Source of the DNA: an uncultured Collinsella sp.
Lineage (GTDB): Bacteria > Actinomycetota > Coriobacteriia > Coriobacteriales > Coriobacteriaceae
Reading direction: 5' to 3'
Assembly: GCA_902464965.1 (NCBI GenBank)
Contig: CABQLI010000063.1
Location: 1-14,163 of the forward strand
DNA: 14,163 nucleotides
The translations under genes and the position numbers were made by a program. Numbering within the stretch: the first letter of the stretch is position 1; the number at the start of each line of letters is the position of its first letter. A model generated the notes under the pieces. The model was not told the origin of the DNA. It made no database searches and was given only the letters and a program-made list of their open reading frames with translations. This document shows positions 1-5,076 of this stretch, piece after piece.

Positions 1-584
1 AGGTCGGTATCGGCGGCGGTTCCATCTGCATCACCCGCGAGACCAAGGGCATCGGTCGTGGCCAGGCTACCGCGCTGATCGACGTCTGCCGCGCCCGTGA
101 CGAGTACTACGAGGAGACCGGTGTCTACGTGCCCGTTTGCTCCGACGGCGGCATCGTCTACGACTACCACATGACGCTCGCCCTGGCCATGGGTGCAGAC
201 TTTATGATGCTGGGCCGTTATTTCGCCCGCTTTGACGAGAGCCCGACCGAGCGCGTCAACGTCAATGGCCAGTACATGAAGGAGTACTGGGGCGAGGGTT
301 CTGCACGTGCCCGCAACTGGCAGCGCTACGACCTGGGTGGCGCCGCGAAGCTCAGCTTCGTCGAGGGCGTCGACTCCTACGTTCCCTACGCCGGTTCCCT
401 CAAGGACGGCGTGGGCGGTACGCTCTACAAGGTCAAGTCCACGATGTGCAACTGTGGTGCCCTCTCGATTCCCGAACTCCAGGAAAAGGCGCGCCTAACG
501 CTGGTCAGCTCCACCTCCATCGTCGAAGGCGGCGCCCACGACGTAGTCGTCAAGGACTCCCAGCAAAGCGTCAGCTACCGCTAA
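1..584 (+). CDS. guaB: IMP dehydrogenase, C-terminal part (5' end outside window)
   Basis: This enzyme oxidises IMP to XMP with NAD+, the committed step of GMP synthesis in the cytoplasm. About 193 residues are visible, in the frame whose first whole codon starts at position 3. The active-site loop GGGSICITR is present, with the catalytic Cys codon at 27-29. It is followed by SDGGI and GADFMMLGRYFA, the phosphate-binding and barrel segments of the IMPDH/GMP reductase family. A QRY motif before KLSFVEGVDSYVPYAG fits the Arg-Tyr dyad of the IMPDH flap and argues for IMPDH over GMP reductase; this assignment is by motif memory, not alignment. The C-terminal block around TMCNCGALSIPELQEKA resembles the variant IMPDHs I associate with Clostridia and related gut bacteria rather than the E. 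coli type. The gene ends with TAA at 582-584 and is followed by strong hairpins. The N-terminal barrel half and any CBS domains lie outside the window. Confidence 0.93.
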   Translation, partial: VGIGGGSICITRETKGIGRGQATALIDVCRARDEYYEETGVYVPVCSDGGIVYDYHMTLALAMGADFMMLGRYFARFDESPTERVNVNGQYMKEYWGEGSARARNWQRYDLGGAAKLSFVEGVDSYVPYAGSLKDGVGGTLYKVKSTMCNCGALSIPELQEKARLTLVSSTSIVEGGAHDVVVKDSQQSVSYR

Positions 585-589
585 GCGGC

Positions 590-683
590 TTTCCCAAGCA
601 CCGCACCTTGCCGTTCAAACCGTCGCTCGCGTACCAAAGTACGCGTCGCTCCTCTTTCACGGCAATCTGCGGCACTTGGAAAA
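590..683. repeat. Nested imperfect palindrome after guaB (possible interspersed repeat)
   Basis: Four stacked stem segments share one axis: 594-598 with 675-679, 601-605 with 668-672, 608-614 with 659-665, and the inner 7-bp stem CGCGTAC (628-634) with GTACGCG (639-645) around a CAAA loop. They are separated by small internal loops and one larger unpaired section. This could fold as a long hairpin in guaB mRNA and protect its 3' end. It could also be a copy of a REP- or MITE-like intergenic element. Only one copy is visible, so the repeat status is inference. Confidence 0.5.
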
Positions 684-743
684 CCCGACCATGCTTCGGC
701 GGGTAACAATTAGCGGTTGATTCACAACCACGTTATTTAGATA

Positions 744-778
744 AAGCGAGATGCCTGCAAGTCGCAGGCATCTCGCTT
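744..778 (+). terminator. Terminator-like hairpin downstream of guaB
   Basis: The stem is a perfect 15 bp (AAGCGAGATGCCTGC at 744-758 against 764-778) with a five-base loop AAGTC. The bases that follow (GTCGTATTTGC) are only moderately T-rich, so termination efficiency is uncertain. On the opposite strand the tail is also A/T-rich, but no gene converges here. It most likely ends the guaB transcript and insulates leuS. Confidence 0.65.
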
Positions 779-813
779 GTCGTATTTGCTATCATCATGC
801 GAGTTAACGATGT

Positions 814-931
814 GGCGGGGCGTTCTTACCTTTGCTCGCTGCAAGTTCCGCACGAGCCGAAGAGCACTTAATGTGCTCTTCGTGCGAGCAGGACTGTCCG
901 CAGCAGCGAGTAAAGGTAAGAACGCCCCGCC
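814..931 (+). repeat. Long inverted repeat in the leuS leader
   Basis: The left arm 814-842 pairs with the right arm 903-931 over 29 bp. The only imperfection is 834 against 911, which is a G-U wobble in RNA. Inside lies a second stem, GAAGAGCAC (859-867) with GTGCTCTTC (873-881), around a TTAAT loop. It extends by CGCAC (849-853) with GTGCG (882-886), leaving a bulge at 854-858. Weak complementarity continues outwards (GTTA 803-806 with TAAC 942-945), which brings the base of the structure right up to the leuS Shine-Dalgarno sequence. It has no T-run and lacks the conserved T-box sequence I would expect of a tRNA-sensing leader. It could be a regulatory leader, an RNase III-type processing site or a small non-autonomous element. 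I see no target-site duplication. Confidence 0.75.
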
Positions 932-945
932 CCAACCGAGATAAC

Positions 946-952
946 AAAGGAG
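946..952 (+). promoter_or_regulatory. Ribosome binding site that fixes the leuS start
   Basis: AAAGGAG lies five bases before ATG 958. The reading frame stays open upstream to 832, but that extension runs through the inverted repeat, and LeuS homology begins just after 958. This SD sequence therefore decides the start. Confidence 0.85.
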
Positions 953-957
953 CTGAT

Positions 958-3534
958 ATGTGCGATTGCACAGATCATAAGGATGAGATCCCTGTCTATG
1001 ACGCGCAGGCCATTGAGTCCAGGTGGATGAAGGCCTGGGAGGATTCCAACCTCTTTGCCGTCGACACCGACGACAGCAAGCCCAAGAAGTACGTGCTCGA
1101 GATGTTCCCGTATCCGTCGGGAGACCTCCACATGGGCCACGCGCGCAACTATACCATCGGCGATGCCATGGCCCGTCAGGCCCGCATGCGCGGCTACGAC
1201 GTGCTGCACCCCATCGGCTTCGATGCCTTTGGCCTGCCCGCCGAGAACGCCGCCATCAAGCACAACACGCAGGCTGCCGCCTGGACTTATAAGAACATGG
1301 ACCAGGCGCTCGCCACGATGAAGCGCATGGGCTTCTCCTACGATCTGGATCGCATGGTCAAGACCTGCAGCCCCGACTACTACCGCTGGGGCCAGTGGAT
1401 CTTTGAGAAGATGTGGGAAAAGGGCCTGGTCTACCGTAAGAAGAACCCGGTCAACTGGTGCCCCACCTGCAAGACCGTTCTGGCCAACGAGCAGGTTACC
1501 GAGGGCAAGTGCTGGCGCTGCGGCACCGAGCCCGAGAAGCGCGACCTGGAGCAGTGGTACTACAAGATTACCGAGTACTCTCAGGAGCTGCTCGACGACC
1601 TGGAGAAGCTCCCCGGCTGGCCCGAGCGCGTCAAGCAGATGCAGGCCAACTGGATCGGTCGCTCCGAGGGCGCCGAGGTCGACTTTACCCTGTGCGACAA
1701 GGACGGCGAGCCCATCGAGGGCGACGAGGGTAAGATCACCGTCTTCACCACGCGTGCCGATACCCTTTTTGGCGTCTCCTTCTTTGTCCTGGCTCCCGAG
1801 TACGCCGGCTTGCACGAGCTCGTTGAGGGCACGGAGTACGAGGAGGCCGTCACCAAGATTGTCGAGGACTCCAAGCATATCTCTGCCGTCGAGCGTGCCC
1901 AGGGCACCCTCGAGAAGCACGGTGCCTTCACGGGCCGCTATGTGGTAAACCCCGTCAACGGCGAGAAGGTCCCCGTGTGGGTTGCCGATTATGTCGTCGC
2001 CGATTACGGCACCGGTGCCGTCATGGCCGTTCCCTGTGGCGACCAGCGCGACTTTGAGTTTGCCCGTAAGTACGACCTGCCGATCGTGCCGATCATCCTG
2101 GACGATGACGATCGCGCTGCCGTCGAGGCCAGCGGCGAGACCATCGATACCTTCCATGCCGAGACCGTCGACTGGGATTGCGCTCACGCTGCCGAGGGCA
2201 CGCTCGTCCAGTCCGGCAAGTACACCGGCATGCGCGGTGGTAAGCACTCCGAGGGCGAGGCTGCGATCGTGTCCGATCTCGAGGCCATGGGCTGCGGTCG
2301 TCGCAAGGTCGAGTTCCGTCTGCGCGACTGGCTCATCAGCCGCCAGCGCTATTGGGGCAACCCCATCCCGGCCATCCACTGCGAGCACTGCGGCATCGTG
2401 CCCGTGCCCGAGGATCAGCTGCCGGTGACGTTGCCCGAGAACTTGGACCTGGGCGCCGGCGAGACCCTTGCCGAGTGCAAGGAATTCTACGAGACCACCT
2501 GCCCGGTCTGCGGCCGCCCGGCTAAGCGCGAGACCGATACCATGGACACCTTTACCTGTTCCAGCTGGTATTACCTGCGCTATACCGACCCGCACAACAC
2601 CGAGCTGCCCTTCTCCCGCGAGGCCGCCGACCGTTGGATGCCTGTCGATAACTACATCGGCGGCATCGAGCACGCCATTCTGCACCTGCTCTACAGCCGC
2701 TTCTTTACCAAGGCACTGCGCGACCTGGGTCTGCTGAGTGTGGACGAGCCCTTCACCAACCTGCTGTGCCAGGGCATGGTCAAGGACGAGAACGGCGACA
2801 CCATGTCCAAGTCCAAGGGCAACGTCGTGCCCCCGAGCTCGGTCATCGAACCCTACGGCGCCGACACCATGCGTTTGGCGATCCTGTTTATCGCCCCGCC
2901 CGAGAAGGACTTCGACTGGGATCCCAAGGCCGTTGAGGGCGCCAACCGCTTCATCAAGCGCGCCTGGCGTATCGTTTGGCAGCTCGTCCAGTCCGGCGAC
3001 GCCAACGTGGCCTTCGACAAGTCCGCGCTCGACGAGGTCGCGATGAAGCTCTATCGCGAGCGTCACCGCACCATCGCCAAGTGCACCGAGGACTTCGATC
3101 GCGGCCAGTTCAACACCGCCATCTCGGCCGTCATGGAGCTCGTCAACGCGGCGAGCGCCTACCTCAACGCCACCGAGGGTACCGCCCGCGACAAGGCGCT
3201 GTGCTACGGCGTGGCTAAGGATATCGTGAGCGTCCTTGCCCCCATCTGTCCGTTCTGGGCCGACGAGCTGTGGCACGAGGCACTCGGCTGCGAGGGCAAC
3301 GCCTACACCGCCGCCTGGCCCGAGTTCGACCTGGCCGAGTCCGTTGAGGACACGGTGCAGATCGTGGTCCAGGTGCTCGGCAAGGTCCGCGGCCGCGTCG
3401 ACGTTGCCCGCGATGCCTCCAATGAGGATATGCAGGCTGCCGCCGAGGCCGCCGTCGCCAAGTGGCTCGAGGGCAAGACGGTCGTCAAGGCCATCTGCGT
3501 GCCCGGCAAGCTGGTCAACCTGGTGGTCAAGTAG
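958..3534 (+). CDS. leuS: Leucyl-tRNA synthetase
   Basis: Class I synthetase that charges tRNA-Leu with leucine in the cytoplasm. The protein is 858 residues from ATG 958, close to the usual bacterial length of about 860. The HIGH signature is HMGH (residues 58-61). The KMSKS loop reads TMSKS (615-619), with Thr in place of the first Lys. Two zinc knots are visible: CPTC/CWRC (168-171, 185-188) and CEHC/CPVC (475-478, 515-518). The CP1 editing domain includes TTRADTLFG (264-272) and a DQRD segment (362-365), preceded by CG where many family members have AH or GH. The C-terminal 60 residues form the compact tRNA-binding domain, with VQVLGKVRGRV. The gene is monocistronic: a hairpin region precedes it and a strong bidirectional terminator follows. 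Codon use is heavily biased to C and G endings, as expected of a highly expressed gene. The large open frame antisense to it is a composition shadow. Confidence 0.98.
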   Translation: MCDCTDHKDEIPVYDAQAIESRWMKAWEDSNLFAVDTDDSKPKKYVLEMFPYPSGDLHMGHARNYTIGDAMARQARMRGYDVLHPIGFDAFGLPAENAAIKHNTQAAAWTYKNMDQALATMKRMGFSYDLDRMVKTCSPDYYRWGQWIFEKMWEKGLVYRKKNPVNWCPTCKTVLANEQVTEGKCWRCGTEPEKRDLEQWYYKITEYSQELLDDLEKLPGWPERVKQMQANWIGRSEGAEVDFTLCDKDGEPIEGDEGKITVFTTRADTLFGVSFFVLAPEYAGLHELVEGTEYEEAVTKIVEDSKHISAVERAQGTLEKHGAFTGRYVVNPVNGEKVPVWVADYVVADYGTGAVMAVPCGDQRDFEFARKYDLPIVPIILDDDDRAAVEASGETIDTFHAETVDWDCAHAAEGTLVQSGKYTGMRGGKHSEGEAAIVSDLEAMGCGRRKVEFRLRDWLISRQRYWGNPIPAIHCEHCGIVPVPEDQLPVTLPENLDLGAGETLAECKEFYETTCPVCGRPAKRETDTMDTFTCSSWYYLRYTDPHNTELPFSREAADRWMPVDNYIGGIEHAILHLLYSRFFTKALRDLGLLSVDEPFTNLLCQGMVKDENGDTMSKSKGNVVPPSSVIEPYGADTMRLAILFIAPPEKDFDWDPKAVEGANRFIKRAWRIVWQLVQSGDANVAFDKSALDEVAMKLYRERHRTIAKCTEDFDRGQFNTAISAVMELVNAASAYLNATEGTARDKALCYGVAKDIVSVLAPICPFWADELWHEALGCEGNAYTAAWPEFDLAESVEDTVQIVVQVLGKVRGRVDVARDASNEDMQAAAEAAVAKWLEGKTVVKAICVPGKLVNLVVK

Positions 3535-3560
3535 GCACTGCGCGCTTAACTGACGCATAA

Positions 3561-3598
3561 AAGACGAGGGGCGATCCGGTTGGGTCGTCCCTCGTTTT
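3561..3598. terminator. Bidirectional intrinsic terminator between leuS and the lipoprotein gene
   Basis: Positions 3564-3577 pair with 3582-3595 over 14 positions, including G-U wobbles, around a GGTT loop. AA(A)G flanks the left side and TTTTG the right, so each strand has a short U-run after the hairpin. It lies between two convergent genes and should serve leuS on the + strand and the lipoprotein gene on the - strand. Confidence 0.88.
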
Positions 3599-3638
3599 GT
3601 GTTGTATGCCCTGCTTAGTCATTGCGTCGCAACGTTTT

Positions 3639-4211
3639 CTATGGGATGTGTACCAGGTCTCTAAAGTAAACGTTGCCCGTTGCCTCTTCGAACATCCATA
3701 TGTTGAGGTAGATGTCGTTGAGGTCGTTGTTCACATCAAAGTCCGGGTCGTCGTAGGTGCCCACAAAGGTGAGCATGGCGCGCGTTTCCTCGCCCGCTGC
3801 GACCTGCTGGCGCATGTGCACATCGCGGAACACGCCGTTGACGTAGGCATAGGAGTCCACATCGCCAAACATCATGTCGACACCGGTGTTGTTGGTCACC
3901 GTAAAGACGAGCGCGGCGTCGCCGTAGCCATCCGTGTCCTTGCCCACGCAGGTAACATGGACGTTCTCGTCTGCCTCAAGGTCGATGGGGAACTGTTCTT
4001 GGGAATCGGGACCCAAGCTCTGGGGATCGACGATGTCCTCGTCTATTTTGTCGAAGCTCGCCGGGGGTTCGGTTTTCTCGATGGCTTTGGTGCTGCCAGG
4101 ATCCGGTTCGCATGTTCCGGTTTTGCTGTTCGTTTTGCCACAGCCCACGAGGGCCAACGAGCACGTTGCGATGGCGAGCGCAGTCATGCAGAGGGTGCCT
4201 AGGCGTTTCAT
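3639..4211 (-). CDS. Predicted secreted lipoprotein, function unknown
   Basis: The 190-residue product begins with a Lys/Arg-containing n-region and a hydrophobic stretch ending in the lipobox LVGC, with the acylated Cys at residue 24. It is therefore predicted to be exported by Sec, lipidated and held on the outer face of the membrane. A low-complexity acidic and Pro/Thr-rich linker follows (about 25-80). The remainder is a soluble domain containing ALVFTVTNNTGVDMMFGDV and YAYVNGVFRDV. This pattern resembles the immunoglobulin-like DUF4352/DUF5067 group of Gram-positive lipoproteins; that match is from memory and unverified. The start is supported by a strong SD (AAGGAGG on the - strand, 4217-4223) six bases before the ATG. 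The gene stands alone, convergent with leuS and divergent from rimP, so context gives no clue to function. Confidence 0.85.
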   Translation of the reverse strand: MKRLGTLCMTALAIATCSLALVGCGKTNSKTGTCEPDPGSTKAIEKTEPPASFDKIDEDIVDPQSLGPDSQEQFPIDLEADENVHVTCVGKDTDGYGDAALVFTVTNNTGVDMMFGDVDSYAYVNGVFRDVHMRQQVAAGEETRAMLTFVGTYDDPDFDVNNDLNDIYLNIWMFEEATGNVYFRDLVHIP

Positions 4212-4333
4212 GGGTGCCTCCTTACCGTAAAGGATCTCGAAAGGTTCGTCGTTGCGCGACTTGCAGGCTGGCTTGTTGCAGAATGCCCCTTAACGTAAGT
4301 CTGATCGATAGGGGCTCGGGGAGGAATGCCCTT

Positions 4334-4384
4334 GGGGTCCGAACGGGCCTGTGGATTGGGACGCATGGCCCGTTCTTGGACCCT
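4334..4384 (+). other. Stem-loop in the region upstream of the rimP promoter
   Basis: GAACGGGCC (4341-4349) pairs perfectly with GGCCCGTTC (4367-4375). After a two-base bulge (TT, 4376-4377), GGGTCC (4335-4340) pairs with GGACCC (4378-4383). That gives 15 base pairs around a 17-base loop. No T-run follows in either direction. It lies outside the transcript predicted from the 4474-4502 promoter, so it could belong to an unrecognised small RNA, a longer leader from an upstream promoter, or a DNA-level site. Confidence 0.45.
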
Positions 4385-4473
4385 CGGACGCTTGCCTCAT
4401 GGAGTCTTTAGTCCAATTGTCCTATTCTTGTGGAGAAGCTGTGCGCACGCTGACCTGCAGATTCGTACTGTGC

Positions 4474-4502
4474 TTGCGCGTTTCCGCAGCTATTGGTATA
4501 GT
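4474..4502 (+). promoter_or_regulatory. Predicted sigma-70-type promoter for the rimP-nusA-infB operon
   Basis: TTGCGC (4474-4479) and TATAGT (4497-4502) are separated by exactly 17 bases, the optimal spacing. Transcription would start near 4508-4510, giving a leader of roughly 70 bases before rimP. The match is read from the sequence; activity is inferred. Confidence 0.7.
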
Positions 4503-4527
4503 TTGCTTGCAAATGAAGTTGTAATTG

Positions 4528-4560
4528 AAAGAAGTGGGGTTTCGGCCCCGCTTCTTTTTT
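4528..4560 (+). terminator. Leader terminator (probable attenuator) ahead of rimP
   Basis: Positions 4528-4539 pair with 4546-4557 over 12 bp (one G-T pair) around the loop TTTCGG, and the right arm runs into six consecutive T residues (4555-4560). This is a textbook intrinsic terminator placed after the predicted transcription start and only 20 bases before the rimP ATG. There is no room for another promoter between it and the gene, so operon expression must depend on read-through. I could not draw a convincing competing antiterminator from the short leader. Confidence 0.85.
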
Positions 4561-4568
4561 GTATGGAT

Positions 4569-4575
4569 GGAGGTG
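4569..4575 (+). promoter_or_regulatory. Ribosome binding site that fixes the rimP start
   Basis: GGAGGTG is centred about eight bases before ATG 4581. An in-frame ATG at 4563 would leave this SD inside the gene and sits only three bases from the T-run, so 4581 is preferred. Confidence 0.75.
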
Positions 4576-4580
4576 CCGCA

Positions 4581-5075
4581 ATGGTCAAGACCAAGACCGA
4601 GCAGGCGATCATCGACGCGCTCGAGGCCGTCGCTCCCCAGCACGATATCGACATCGTCGACGTCGAGCTCGTGGGTGCCACCAAGGCCCCCTGCGTGCGC
4701 GTGCGTATCGAGGGGGCCGAGGGTCAGAGCCTTTCGCTCAACGACGTCACGGCCAACACCAAGTGGGTCGGCGATGTGATCGAGGAGCTCGACCCTATCT
4801 CTTCGAGCTATACGCTCGAGGTGTCGAGCCCGGGTATGGCGCGCCCGCTGCGCCGCCCGTGCGACTTTGCCCGTTTTGTGGGCGAGAACTGTGAGCTCAC
4901 CTCCACCGCCACCGAGGGCCGTCGCAAGTACGCCGGCAAGATTGCCGCCGCCACCGAGACGAACGTGACCCTCGAGCTCGAGGACGGCGAGTCCGTCACC
5001 CTCGATTTCTCTGATGTTAAAAAGTGCAAGTTGAAGCCCACCTACGACTTCAAGCCCGCGAAGGAAGGAAAGTAA
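4581..5075 (+). CDS. rimP: Ribosome maturation factor RimP
   Basis: RimP binds the small ribosomal subunit and helps assemble the 30S head region before translation. The 164-residue product has the family's two-domain plan. The N-terminal alpha/beta domain carries the signature YTLEVSSPGMARPL (77-90); a C-terminal Sm-like beta-barrel (about 93-155) ends with DVKKCKLKPTYDF. Length is normal, with a short Lys-rich tail. It is the first gene of the operon and stops one base before the nusA ATG. The rimP-nusA-infB order is widespread in bacteria and supports the call. Confidence 0.95.
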   Translation: MVKTKTEQAIIDALEAVAPQHDIDIVDVELVGATKAPCVRVRIEGAEGQSLSLNDVTANTKWVGDVIEELDPISSSYTLEVSSPGMARPLRRPCDFARFVGENCELTSTATEGRRKYAGKIAAATETNVTLELEDGESVTLDFSDVKKCKLKPTYDFKPAKEGK

Positions 5076-5076
5076 G

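Larger units (their letters stand above)
585..957. other. Structured intergenic region between guaB and leuS
   Basis: There is no convincing protein gene in these 373 bases. The region holds, in order, a nested imperfect palindrome (590-683), two small hairpins (683-704 with 5-bp ACCCG/CGGGT ends, and 715-729 with a GGTTG/CAACC stem), a perfect 15-bp stem-loop (744-778), a long inverted repeat (814-931) and the leuS ribosome binding site. The open frame that runs into leuS from 832 is an upstream extension through the inverted repeat and is not thought to be translated. I could not place a confident promoter for leuS; TATCAT at 790-795 is a possible -10 box but has no good -35 box. Confidence 0.6.
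4212..4580. other. Divergent non-coding region between the lipoprotein gene and rimP
   Basis: These 369 bases hold the lipoprotein SD (4217-4223), a weak hairpin with a GCCCCT/AGGGGC stem (4285-4290 with 4310-4315), a stronger stem-loop at 4334-4384, a promoter at 4474-4502, the rimP leader terminator at 4528-4560 and the rimP SD. A frame open across much of it upstream of rimP lacks an SD and contains the promoter and terminator, so I do not consider it coding. I found no tRNA-like T-arm or cloverleaf on either strand. I could not place a convincing - strand promoter for the lipoprotein. Confidence 0.6.

Noticed and set aside
814..931. Insertion sequence or MITE with terminal inverted repeats
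   Set aside because: The arms resemble terminal repeats, but there is no target-site duplication, the centre is only 60 bases, and no second copy is in the window. Left open as a hypothesis in the findings and not called as a mobile element.
832..957. N-terminal extension of LeuS by 42 residues
   Set aside because: The frame happens to stay open through the inverted repeat. A good SD precedes ATG 958, and the family-like sequence begins there.
585..957. T-box riboswitch upstream of leuS
   Set aside because: Expected from some Gram-positive leuS genes, but I found no T-box consensus or specifier-loop architecture; the structure is a simple long palindrome.
868..3558. Roughly 900-codon open frame on the - strand opposite leuS
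   Set aside because: It is antisense to an unambiguous LeuS, has Leu/Gly/Val/Asp-rich repetitive composition and no recognisable domain. It is a shadow of C/G-ending codons in a GC-rich gene.
4240..4440. tRNA gene upstream of rimP, as metY in E. coli
   Set aside because: No acceptor stem, anticodon arm or T-arm consensus could be assembled on either strand.
4326..4580. N-terminal extension of RimP by 85 residues
   Set aside because: It spans a promoter and an intrinsic terminator and has no SD. RimP length and homology fit the start at 4581.
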